A DNA stretch of 64,000 nucleotides from an uncultured Prevotellaceae bacterium. Lineage in GTDB: Bacteria; Bacteroidota; Bacteroidia; Bacteroidales; Bacteroidaceae. Both the position numbers and the translations under genes were made by a program. Positions 15,857 through 23,347 of this stretch are shown piece by piece. The notes below the pieces were generated by a model. It saw only the letters and a list, made by a program, of their open reading frames with translations. It searched no databases and was not told where the DNA came from. Within the stretch, counting starts at the first letter, position 1, and the number at the start of each line of letters is the position of its first letter. The stretch covers positions 1 to 64,000 of the forward strand of contig CACYKE010000017.1 in NCBI GenBank assembly GCA_902774925.1. The letters are read 5' to 3'.

Positions 15857-17602
15857 TTAGTCGTTCAAAACCTTGCGGCTATGCTTGACGCTATTTTCAT
15901 CGGTATATTGCTCAATGACAATACCACGATGGTTCTCACCTCCTGAAAGTCTACGGCCAGAGAGATCGTAGATTTTTCGCTGAACAGGTTTGCTATTCTC
16001 TATCGTCTGGATACCAGAGGTTCCAATCTCTTGGAACTGCCATGCGTCCACATAAACATTATCTCCCTCGCTAACAACGAAATAGAGGTTGTCTTTCACA
16101 CCTTTGAATTTTGCCAGCTTATTTTCAGGAATATCGATAGTGTGGTCTTCAAAGTCCGTTGACGAAAATTCAATGGTAGCCATCGTGTTCTTTGGATTAA
16201 AGTTGGTGCGAACATCAATCTTACCAGTACCCTTGGCGCGCAGGATGATCTTATCGGCACCCGTTGTACCGAAGTTAACCTTGCGAATGTTAATCCACGA
16301 ACCGACCTCCATCTTTACCTGCATATTCTCAGAAGCATCATTGCCCAATGTGCTGATTTTGTTATTCTTCTTGATGTTGGTAATGTCCCCATATTCCACA
16401 CCACCGCAGTTAGCCATGGTCTCCATCTGCTGCAGTTCATAAGGGTTCATGTTCTTGATTTGTGTAACACCCTCATGATTCAGTGTGACAGGGCTGATGG
16501 TTACTGTTGATTCGTTCACCGTAGCTTTGTTCACGCAGATAGAACGGTAGTCACCAGCACTGCCATCCACGAGCCCTTTATCTTTCATCACATCCAACAG
16601 GATACTTCCATGATTGTGGTAGATATGATAGTAGTTACCTTGGAACTTCTGCAGATGCGAGTGGTTGTTGCCTGAGACCCCAGGACCATAATAGTCTTTG
16701 TACACCCACGAGTCAGGATCCAATGGATTGTCACTGACCATATAACACATGGTGCCACCACCAGGTGCACTGGCTGTGATGTTGTGTTCACTCTTGTAAG
16801 TGTTCCAATCATTACGTGATGCCCAGTTCGAGCAGTAGGTATAGACATACTTGCCACCGATATAATTCAGCTCGTTAGCCTCAAAATGATAGGGAGCGTG
16901 AATCTTAGCAGCCGAACCATCTACTTCGGTCATCGAGGGCTTTAGCTTGATGATACGGGCTGCTTCGGGCATAATCTCGCTTGGGCCAAGGCCACCGAAA
17001 GAAATCCAGCCCACTCCGTTATCGTCAATGACCACACCTGGGTCAAAATTTGCATTTGTACCCTGCTTATTGGCGCCTGGAGTATCGTAAGTAATCATCA
17101 ACTTTTTGTTAGGCGATGTCCATGGACCGATGGGGGACTCAGCCTTCAGCACACCGACACCATGACTACTATTACAGAAATAGAGGAAGAACTCGTCTTT
17201 GTCCGTTTCGGCATTATGGCGCCAGGTAACGGATGGGGCCCACGAAACTCCATACCCTGCATACCATGGACTACTCGTCCATCCAGAACAGATCTTCTTC
17301 GTATCAATGGTGCCATGGAAGGTCCAGTTCACCATGTCGTCCGTCGAGAACACCACGATTGACTTGATGCTCCCATAGGTATTATCGCCCTTTCCACCAT
17401 TGGCCACGAACTCTTGGCTATCGTTCGTACCATAGACATACAAACGACCATTGTATTCCAGGGCCGTCGGGTCTGCACAGAACACATTGGCACTGATGGG
17501 GTTGTTGTAGCCCGACCCCTTACAGTCTGGTGCTGTCGTTTGTGCATTAATTTGTAAACTAGCTGCCATGACGGCTGCTGAAATAAATAGTTTCTTATAC
17601 AT
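15857..17602 (-). CDS. Secreted GH43 enzyme with CBM6-like module
   Basis: Exported glycoside hydrolase of 581 residues; the start at 17602 gives the signal peptide MYKKLFISAAVMAASLQINA. The five-bladed propeller (about 30-350) carries the GH43 triad: base Asp44 (CADPTAL), pKa modulator Asp187 (NFDPGV) and acid Glu241 (YHFEANE). A beta-sandwich with CBM6 features (METMANCGGVEYGD to DAWQFQEIG, about 430-555) follows, then a tail with IYDLSGRRLSGG. The pattern suggests an arabinofuranosidase or xylosidase acting on arabinoxylan. It starts 25 bp after pyrI in the same direction without a visible promoter, an odd neighbour for pyrimidine genes. Confidence 0.85.
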   Translation of the reverse strand: MYKKLFISAAVMAASLQINAQTTAPDCKGSGYNNPISANVFCADPTALEYNGRLYVYGTNDSQEFVANGGKGDNTYGSIKSIVVFSTDDMVNWTFHGTIDTKKICSGWTSSPWYAGYGVSWAPSVTWRHNAETDKDEFFLYFCNSSHGVGVLKAESPIGPWTSPNKKLMITYDTPGANKQGTNANFDPGVVIDDNGVGWISFGGLGPSEIMPEAARIIKLKPSMTEVDGSAAKIHAPYHFEANELNYIGGKYVYTYCSNWASRNDWNTYKSEHNITASAPGGGTMCYMVSDNPLDPDSWVYKDYYGPGVSGNNHSHLQKFQGNYYHIYHNHGSILLDVMKDKGLVDGSAGDYRSICVNKATVNESTVTISPVTLNHEGVTQIKNMNPYELQQMETMANCGGVEYGDITNIKKNNKISTLGNDASENMQVKMEVGSWINIRKVNFGTTGADKIILRAKGTGKIDVRTNFNPKNTMATIEFSSTDFEDHTIDIPENKLAKFKGVKDNLYFVVSEGDNVYVDAWQFQEIGTSGIQTIENSKPVQRKIYDLSGRRLSGGENHRGIVIEQYTDENSVKHSRKVLND

Positions 17603-17627
17603 AATTATATATTTTATGATGATGTTT

Positions 17628-18074
17628 TTACACAAGTTCGACTTTGTTGATGTCCTGTTCCTTTTCGCAATAGTGGCAGGTGAGGATGCCGTCGGCCACG
17701 TGGAAGTGGGTGGCCATGGGCTCATTGTTGGTAATGCACTTGGGGTTGTTGCACTTCACGATGCCCTTGATCTCTTCAGGGGTCTCAACGGTCTTCTTCT
17801 CAACGACCTCATAGTCACGGATGATGTTGAGGATGACCTTCGGTGCCACGACAGAGAGACGTGAAATCTCGTCGTCGGTGAAAAACTTGTCGCTGACCTT
17901 GATGATACCCTTATTGCCGACTTTCTGCGAGGGGTAGTTGTTTCCGATGGTGACAGGAGTCTTCAGGTCGAAAAGTCCTAGAAGATTGGCCACCTGATAG
18001 GTCTTTGTGGCGGGTATGTGGTCGATGACGGTGCCTTGCTCGATGGCGGCAACCAGACGTTCTTTCTTGTTCAT
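17628..18074 (-). CDS. pyrI: Aspartate carbamoyltransferase regulatory chain PyrI
   Basis: Regulatory subunit of class B aspartate transcarbamoylase; binds CTP/ATP at the N-terminal domain and the catalytic trimer through a C-terminal zinc domain. The zinc ligands are visible as CNNPKC (near residue 109) and CHYC (near residue 135). The 148 residues are typical. It follows pyrB after 41 bp that hold an 8-bp stop-codon array. The GH43 gene starts 25 bp beyond its stop. Confidence 0.93.
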   Translation of the reverse strand: MNKKERLVAAIEQGTVIDHIPATKTYQVANLLGLFDLKTPVTIGNNYPSQKVGNKGIIKVSDKFFTDDEISRLSVVAPKVILNIIRDYEVVEKKTVETPEEIKGIVKCNNPKCITNNEPMATHFHVADGILTCHYCEKEQDINKVELV

Positions 18075-18090
18075 AATCTTCTTCTTCGTT

Positions 18091-18120
18091 ATTACGGAAT
18101 TACGGTATTACGAAATTACT
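18091..18120 (-). repeat. 8-bp tandem array at the pyrB stop codon
   Basis: On the minus strand TAATTTCG, TAATACCG, TAATTCCG, TAATAACG follow each other with exact 8-bp period. The first TAA (18118-18116) is the pyrB stop codon; TAA recurs at 18110, 18102 and 18094, covering the other frames. The array fills the pyrB-pyrI gap up to about 17 bp before the pyrI ATG. Confidence 0.85.
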
Positions 18121-19063
18121 CGATGATAGTCTTATCCTTTCTGACCTCGTCTAAACTGATGCCGAGGACGTCGCAGAAAATGGCCTCGCGGGCGAAAAGT
18201 CCGTTGCCGGCCTGCTGGATGTAGTAGGCATGAGGATTGTCATCGACGTCGTAGGCAATCTCGTTGACGCGGGGTAGGGGATGGAGGATCTTCATGTTGG
18301 GCTTGGCCAGACGTAGCATATCATTATTTAATATGTACACGTTCTTGACGCGCTCGTACTCCATGAGGTCCGAGAACCGCTCCTTCTGCACGCGGGTCAT
18401 ATAGAGGATGTCAGCATCGGCAATGACCTTTTCGTTGAACGCCGTATGTTCCTGATACTGAATGCCGTGCTCCTTGCAGTAGATCTTGTATTCCTGTGGC
18501 ATGGCGAGCTCTTTCGGTGCCACGAAATGGAACGTGGGATTGAAGTGGCGCATGGCCATGATGAGCGAGTGGACGGTACGGCCATACTTCAGGTCGCCAA
18601 CGAGATAGATGTTCAAGTTTTCAAGCGTGCCTTGTGTCTTATAGATAGAGTAGAGGTCCAGCATACACTGTGAGGGATGCTGGTGGGCACCGTCACCGGC
18701 ATTGACGATAGGCACGCTGGTAACTTCCGAGGCATACTGGGCTGCGCCCTCGATGAAATGGCGCATCACGATGACGTCGGCGTAGTTGGAAACCATCGAG
18801 ATGGTGTCTTTCAGCGTCTCGCCCTTGGTACCGCTGGTCACTTTCGGGTCGGCAAAACCGATGACGCGGGCGCCAAGACGGTTGGCAGCAGTCTCGAAAG
18901 ACAGGCGCGTGCGGGTGGATGGTTCAAAGAAAAGGGTTGCCACCACCTTGCCTTTCAACAGCTCGCGGTTAGGGTGACGTTCAAACTCCTGTGCCATCTC
19001 AATCATATAGAGAATTTTCTCCTTTGTGAGGTCGGCAATTGTTACAAAATCATGCTTTTCCAT
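18116..19063 (-). CDS. pyrB: Aspartate carbamoyltransferase catalytic chain PyrB
   Basis: Catalyses carbamoyl phosphate + L-aspartate to carbamoyl-aspartate, the committed step of pyrimidine synthesis. The start at 19063 ([12 protein letters not shown]) lies downstream of the promoter; the longer frame to 19120 would run through the -7 box. The carbamoyl-phosphate loop [13 protein letters not shown] is near residue 50, and HPLPRVNEI near 265. The 315 residues are usual. pyrB-pyrI order as in enterobacteria. Divergent from the PBP1A gene. Confidence 0.95.
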   Translation of the reverse strand: MEKHDFVTIADLTKEKILYMIEMAQEFERHPNRELLKGKVVATLFFEPSTRTRLSFETAANRLGARVIGFADPKVTSGTKGETLKDTISMVSNYADVIVMRHFIEGAAQYASEVTSVPIVNAGDGAHQHPSQCMLDLYSIYKTQGTLENLNIYLVGDLKYGRTVHSLIMAMRHFNPTFHFVAPKELAMPQEYKIYCKEHGIQYQEHTAFNEKVIADADILYMTRVQKERFSDLMEYERVKNVYILNNDMLRLAKPNMKILHPLPRVNEIAYDVDDNPHAYYIQQAGNGLFAREAIFCDVLGISLDEVRKDKTIIE

Positions 19064-19085
19064 CTCTTTTGGTCTAAATGATGGT

Positions 19086-19094
19086 GCAAAATTA
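19086..19094 (-). promoter_or_regulatory. -7 box of pyrB (TAATTTTGC)
   Basis: Minus-strand TAATTTTGC, 22 bp before the pyrB ATG. The nearest CAAA (19118-19121, plus reading) stands 23 bp away, a little far for a -33. Confidence 0.6.
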
Positions 19095-19137
19095 CAAAAA
19101 TCTTCTGAATAAACACGCAAAATTCAGAAATTATGTG

Positions 19138-19146
19138 TAATTTTGC
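19138..19146 (+). promoter_or_regulatory. -7 box of the PBP1A gene (TAATTTTGC)
   Basis: TAATTTTGC on the plus strand, 24 bp before the ATG at 19171. It stands back to back with the pyrB -7 box at 19086, so the two promoters share about 45 bp. No clear -33 was found. Confidence 0.6.
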
Positions 19147-19170
19147 ACTCAACTTAGTATATTTTCAGTC

Positions 19171-21492
19171 ATGAGAAAGTTTATAGTACGTACTTTGTGG
19201 GCACTTTTAGTGGCTTCCATACTGACGGCAGGACTGGCCTTTTACGCCATTAACGAAGGTTGGATTGGCTATATGCCTCCCATTGAAGATCTGCAGAATC
19301 CTATCAACCGTTTCGCCACCCAGGTGATATCGGCAGACGGACGTGTGATGGGTACTTGGAACTATAACAGGGAGAACCGTATCATTGTTGACTATACCCA
19401 GTTGTCGCCGTCACTGGTACAGGCGCTGGTGGCTACCGAGGACGTCCGATTCTACGAACATTCGGGCATCGATTTCTATGCCTTGGGACGAGCCATCGTC
19501 AAGCGTGGCGTGTTCGGACAGAAGAGTGCCGGTGGTGGCTCGACCATTACGCAGCAGCTGGCCAAGCAGTTGTATTCCGAGACTGCACACAGCGTGATGG
19601 AACGCCTGTTGCAGAAACCGATAGAGTGGGTGATAGCCGTCAAGTTAGAGCGTAACTATACGAAGGACGAGATACTCACGATGTATCTGAACTACTTTGA
19701 CTTCCTGCATAATGCAGTCGGAATCAAAACGGCCTCGAATACCTATTTCAGCAAGGAACCGAGAGATCTGACGCCTACGGAGGCAGCAGTGCTCGTCGGA
19801 CTGTGTAAGAACCCGTCGTACTATAATCCCGTCCGTCATCCGGAACGTTCGCTTGAGCGTCGTAACGTGGTGCTCGGACAGATGTTGAAGGCGGGATATA
19901 TCACTGAGGCTGACTATCAGAAGTATTGTGCCGAACCGTTGAACTTGAAGTTCCACGTGGCCGACCATCGCGACGGTATTGCGGCGTATTTCCGCGACTT
20001 CCTGCGTCGTTACATCACGGCCAAGAAGCCTGTCCGCTCGGAATATCCGTCGTGGAACATGGTGAAATTCCATATCGATTCGCTGAACTGGGAACTGGAC
20101 CCCCTGTATGGTTGGTGTAACAAGAACTACAAGAAGAATGGCGATCCGTATAATATCTATACCGACGGTCTGAAAGTGCATACCACCATCGATTCCAGGA
20201 TGCAGGCGTATGCCGAGCAGGCTGTGCAGGAACATGTGGTCAAGTATCTGCAGCCGGCATTCGACAAGGAGAACCGCGGTCAGAAGAATGCACCATATTC
20301 TGGTAATCTTTCGCAGGAGCAGGTGAAACAGATCCTGATGCGCTCCGTTCGTCAGTGTGAGCGTTATCGCCTGATGAAGGCGGCAGGATCGACCGACGAG
20401 CAGATTATGCAGGCGTTCAAGACGAAGACGGAGATGAGCATCTTTACCTATCATGGCGAGATTGACACCATTATGACGCCGCTCGACTCCATACGTTACT
20501 ATAAGTCGTTCCTGCGCACGGGATTCATGAGCATTTGTCCGCAGAACGGTCATGTGAAGGCGTATGTCGGCGGAACGGACTTCTCGCATTTCGCCTACGA
20601 CATGGCGATGGAGGGTCGCCGACAGGTGGGTTCGACCATCAAGCCCTTCCTCTATTCATTGGCTATGGAGAATGGGTTCTCGCCATGCGACCTCGCACCG
20701 AACGTCCAGCAGACATATATGGTGGCCGGTCGCCCTTGGACGCCTCGCAACTCCGGACATGCACGCTACGGTGAGATGGTGACGCTGAAATGGGGACTGC
20801 AACAGTCGAACAACTGGATTTCGGCTTATCTGATGAGCAAACTCAGCCCGCAAGCCTTTGTCTCGCTGCTCAATGAATATGGTATCCGCAATCCGGAGAT
20901 TCATCCCTCAATGGCATTGTGCCTGGGACCGTGCGAAATCACCGTCGGCGAAATGGTCAGTGCCTATACGGCATTCGTCAATCACGGCATCCGTGCTGCC
21001 CACATGTTCGTAACCAGCATTGAGGACGGCGAGGGTAACACCATTGCCCAGTTCCAGCCTCGCATGAATGAGGTCATCAGCGAGGAGAGTGCCAACAAGA
21101 TGATCTATATGTTGAAGGGCGTCGTTGACGGCGGTACTGCAGGACGCTTGCGTCATAAGTACGGATTCACCGGCGAACTGGCCGGCAAGACCGGTACCAC
21201 CAACAACAATAGTGACGCATGGTTTATGGGACTCACTCCTACGTTGGTCAGCGGAGTATGGGTTGGTGGCGACGACCGTGACATCCATTTCTCATCCATG
21301 TCTATGGGACAGGGTGCATCGATGGCTCTTCCTGTTTTTGCCCTTTATATGAAAAAGGTTTACAAGGACAAACAGCTCGGCTATAACGAGAGTGCAGTCT
21401 TTGACCTGCCACCCGGCTATAACCCTTGCGTGATGGACGAATCGGGTCTCAGTGATGTCAGTGATGAAGACATTGAAGAGGTCTTTGAGTAA
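19171..21492 (+). CDS. Class A penicillin-binding protein (PBP1A type)
   Basis: Bifunctional peptidoglycan synthase in the inner membrane. One N-terminal span (about 7-27); a GT51 transglycosylase domain with EDVRFYEHSGID (catalytic Glu near residue 91), GGGSTITQQLAKQL and RNYTKDEILTMYLN; then a transpeptidase domain with the active-site serine in GSTIKP (near residue 490), SNN (near 545) and KTGTT (near 673). The 773 residues are typical of Bacteroidetes PBP1A. An acidic tail (DVSDEDIEEVFE) ends the protein. Monocistronic by context: divergent pyrB on the left, convergent smalltalk ORF on the right. Confidence 0.95.
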   Translation: MRKFIVRTLWALLVASILTAGLAFYAINEGWIGYMPPIEDLQNPINRFATQVISADGRVMGTWNYNRENRIIVDYTQLSPSLVQALVATEDVRFYEHSGIDFYALGRAIVKRGVFGQKSAGGGSTITQQLAKQLYSETAHSVMERLLQKPIEWVIAVKLERNYTKDEILTMYLNYFDFLHNAVGIKTASNTYFSKEPRDLTPTEAAVLVGLCKNPSYYNPVRHPERSLERRNVVLGQMLKAGYITEADYQKYCAEPLNLKFHVADHRDGIAAYFRDFLRRYITAKKPVRSEYPSWNMVKFHIDSLNWELDPLYGWCNKNYKKNGDPYNIYTDGLKVHTTIDSRMQAYAEQAVQEHVVKYLQPAFDKENRGQKNAPYSGNLSQEQVKQILMRSVRQCERYRLMKAAGSTDEQIMQAFKTKTEMSIFTYHGEIDTIMTPLDSIRYYKSFLRTGFMSICPQNGHVKAYVGGTDFSHFAYDMAMEGRRQVGSTIKPFLYSLAMENGFSPCDLAPNVQQTYMVAGRPWTPRNSGHARYGEMVTLKWGLQQSNNWISAYLMSKLSPQAFVSLLNEYGIRNPEIHPSMALCLGPCEITVGEMVSAYTAFVNHGIRAAHMFVTSIEDGEGNTIAQFQPRMNEVISEESANKMIYMLKGVVDGGTAGRLRHKYGFTGELAGKTGTTNNNSDAWFMGLTPTLVSGVWVGGDDRDIHFSSMSMGQGASMALPVFALYMKKVYKDKQLGYNESAVFDLPPGYNPCVMDESGLSDVSDEDIEEVFE

Positions 21493-21502
21493 CCCATATA
21501 AT

Positions 21503-21516
21503 AACTGGGCCCAGTT
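21503..21516. repeat. 14-bp perfect palindrome AACTGGGCCCAGTT
   Basis: A perfect palindrome between the converging ends of the PBP1A gene (stop at 21492) and the smalltalk ORF (stop at 21532). It may be a short terminator stem or a dyad binding site; there is no T-run beside it. Confidence 0.6.
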
Positions 21517-21531
21517 TGTTTGTAGTCGCTC

Positions 21532-21645
21532 CTAAATTGCGATTGGTCCGTGACCCATACAGCTCGTGGTTCCGAGAGCAGTCAGCGCTGCAGTGAGGAT
21601 TGATACAATGACCTGAATGATGATCTTCCAAGTTTCCTTCTTCAT
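21532..21645 (-). CDS. Smalltalk-type micropeptide
   Basis: A 37-codon reading frame starting MKKETWKIIIQVIV, with a single hydrophobic helix and an ATALGTTSC-like end (here LTALGTTSC followed by MGHGPIAI). This matches the Bacteroidales smalltalk protein family, normally encoded beside an N-acetylmuramoyl-alanine amidase and an HU-like gene. Here neither neighbour is present, so this is an orphan copy. The start is fixed by an unusually strong Shine-Dalgarno run AGGGAGGTGA (21649-21658), rare in this phylum. A different, longer frame (to 21652) overlaps the same bases and lacks these features. Function unknown; the helix and the Cys near the end suggest a membrane association. Confidence 0.8.
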   Translation of the reverse strand: MKKETWKIIIQVIVSILTAALTALGTTSCMGHGPIAI

Positions 21646-21696
21646 ACGTCACCTCCCTTCCTTAGTTCTGATCTGCACGGCGGTGGCGGCAAGCTA

Positions 21697-21870
21697 GTCC
21701 CATCGTCCCAACGTCCCATTAAGGTAGTTCGACATGTGCACGGACCCTATATAAGAATATTATTATATAATAATATTTATAATACTAATAACCTCTACTA
21801 TCAACCCTCTGTACTCCATCCACCACCGTCCAACATCTCCATCGACCTTAATGGGATGGGACGTGGGACG
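21697..21870. repeat. Long-spaced inverted repeat with 8-bp GTCCCA units
   Basis: Left arm: GTCCCA at 21697, 21705 and 21713 (exact 8-bp period) running into TCCCATTAAGGT (21714-21725). Right arm: ACCTTAATGGGA (21845-21856) running into GGGACG-type repeats up to about 21870. The 12-bp cores are perfect inverted copies 119 bp apart; the repeat parts are also roughly inverted. The spacer contains an extremely AT-rich stretch (about 21750-21790). No gene was found between the smalltalk ORF and the tRNA (21646-22087). Confidence 0.65.
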
Positions 21871-22049
21871 CTGTGACGCTAGCAGGATGTTGAACTTTCA
21901 TTTAAAACACGTAATTTTGTCGCTGGAAGATGAAAGTGCATCAAAAACTGCTACTGATATCATGTGTCTTTGAAATGCGAGTGAGCCAGGAACTCCCAGA
22001 GAATATAGGGAAATAAGGGGATAACGAGGAAAATCCCTCACTTGAACGC

Positions 22050-22084
22050 AAAAAAAGAGTTCCACAATGTTACTTGTAGAACTC
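22050..22084 (-). terminator. Rho-independent terminator of tRNA-Ser
   Basis: On the minus strand GAGTTCTACAA pairs with TTGTGGAACTC (one G-U pair) around a 6-nt loop, followed by seven T. It starts 3 nt after the CCA end of the tRNA. Confidence 0.85.
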
Positions 22085-22087
22085 CTT

Positions 22088-22177
22088 TGGCGGAGAGTGA
22101 GGGATTCAAACCCCCGATACGCATAAGCGTATACCGGATTTCGAGTCCAGCGCGATCGATCACTCTGCCAACTCTCC
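22088..22177 (-). tRNA. tRNA-Ser (anticodon CGA)
   Basis: Minus-strand gene with acceptor stem GGAGAGT (22177-22171) pairing with ACTCTCC, discriminator G and an encoded CCA (22090-22088). The anticodon stem CTGGA/TCCGG holds the loop CTCGAAA, anticodon CGA, reading UCG. A long variable arm (TATACGC...GCGTAT) is the class II feature expected for serine. The T-loop GGTTTGAATCCC is standard. Total length is 90 nt including CCA. Confidence 0.95.
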
Positions 22178-22262
22178 AGTTGTGTGAGCGCCAACGAGCT
22201 ATGCTCGATTGGCCGAACGTGCGGATAGTGAAACAACGTTTCAACTCTCCTTGTAAGCGGGT
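22178..22262 (-). promoter_or_regulatory. Leader of tRNA-Ser with acceptor-like repeat and hairpin
   Basis: About 80 nt separate the promoter from the mature 5' end. The leader repeats the first nine bases of the tRNA (GGAGAGTTG, 22253-22245) and holds a stable hairpin CCAATCGAGC/GCTCGTTGG (22212-22191, minus reading). The repeat could mimic the acceptor strand; whether this matters for processing is unknown. Confidence 0.5.
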
Positions 22263-22295
22263 GCAAAGATACTAACAAATTTCGAAACTACCAAA
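22263..22295 (-). promoter_or_regulatory. Promoter of tRNA-Ser
   Basis: Minus-strand TTTG (22295-22292), a 20-bp spacer and TATCTTTGC (22271-22263), a consensus match in both boxes. Confidence 0.8.
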
Positions 22296-22375
22296 GAAAA
22301 AAGCGTTTTTCTTTGGTTCTATTGCTACCTTTCACCCTTGGTGAAGATACTTTCGTTCGAAAATACTCAAATAAA

Positions 22376-22408
22376 TTTGGTATTTTGCTCACTTATTCGT
22401 ACCTTTGC
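22376..22408 (+). promoter_or_regulatory. Promoter of fabD
   Basis: TTTG at 22376-22379, a 20-bp spacer and TACCTTTGC at 22400-22408. The fabD ATG lies 48 bp further on. Confidence 0.8.
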
Positions 22409-22456
22409 ATCCCGATATAAATAAGTACATGTACATTATTAAATAAAAGAGACGAA

Positions 22457-23347
22457 ATGAAAGCATTTGTTTTTCCCGGACAGGGAGCACAGTTTGTAGG
22501 TATGGGCAAGGACCTGTACGACACGAATGAGACTGCCAAGCAGTTGTTTGAGAAAGCTAACGAGATTTTGGGTTACCGCATCACGGACATCATGTTCGAG
22601 GGTACTGACGACGACCTGAAGCAGACGAAGGTGACACAGCCCGCAGTATTTCTGCACTCGGTCATCAGCGCCATCTGCATGGGTGACGACTTCCAGCCTG
22701 AGATGACTGCCGGTCACTCGTTGGGTGAGTTCTCGGCACTGACAGCTGCTGGAGCATTGTCGTTCGAGGATGGTCTGAAACTGGTTTACGCTCGTGCTAT
22801 GGCTATGCAGAAGGCTTGTGAGGCTCAGCCCTCAACGATGGCTGCCATCATTGGTCTGCCCGACGAAAAGGTTGAGGAAGTCTGCGCAGCAATCAACTGC
22901 GAAGGCAATGTTTGTGTTTGCGCTAACTATAACAATCCTGGTCAGTTGGTGATCTCTGGTAATATAGATGCTATCAACGAGGCTTGCGAACAGTTGAAGG
23001 CCGCCGGTGCGAAGCGTGCTCTGCCCCTGAAGGTGGGTGGCGCGTTCCACTCTCCGCTGATGCAGCCTGCCAAGGATGAGTTGCAGGCTGCCATCGAGGC
23101 TACGGAGATTAAGGCTCCGAAGTGCCCTGTCTATCAGAATGTGGATGGTAAGCCCCATACTGATCCCGTTGAAATCAAAGCCAACCTGATTGCCCAGCTG
23201 ACGTCGAGCGTGCGTTGGACACAGAGCGTACAGAACATGATTGCCGACGGTGCTGATGACTTCACGGAGTGTGGCCCTGGTAAGGCTCTGCGGGGTATGA
23301 TTGCAAAAATCAATAAGGAAATTCCCGCTCATGGAATCACAGAGTAA
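22457..23347 (+). CDS. fabD: Malonyl-CoA:ACP transacylase FabD
   Basis: Transfers malonyl from CoA to acyl carrier protein for fatty-acid synthesis. The start MKAFVFPGQGAQFVGMGKDLY is canonical. The nucleophile serine is in AGHSLGEFSAL (near residue 90), the Arg near residue 115 (YARAMAMQ) and the His in GGAFHSPLM (near 200). The 296 residues are normal. The 3' end overlaps the GH13 gene by 17 bp, so a central lipid gene and a starch-type enzyme are transcribed together. Confidence 0.95.
   Translation: MKAFVFPGQGAQFVGMGKDLYDTNETAKQLFEKANEILGYRITDIMFEGTDDDLKQTKVTQPAVFLHSVISAICMGDDFQPEMTAGHSLGEFSALTAAGALSFEDGLKLVYARAMAMQKACEAQPSTMAAIIGLPDEKVEEVCAAINCEGNVCVCANYNNPGQLVISGNIDAINEACEQLKAAGAKRALPLKVGGAFHSPLMQPAKDELQAAIEATEIKAPKCPVYQNVDGKPHTDPVEIKANLIAQLTSSVRWTQSVQNMIADGADDFTECGPGKALRGMIAKINKEIPAHGITE

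Noticed and set aside
21458-21652. 64-codon frame overlapping the smalltalk ORF on the same strand
   Set aside because: It has no start signal at the right distance, whereas the shifted 37-codon frame sits behind a perfect Shine-Dalgarno and matches a known family.
22032-22106. Integrated element bounded by att repeats at tRNA-Ser
   Set aside because: The shared 11 bases are inverted, not direct, and no integrase gene is present; direct att repeats would be required.
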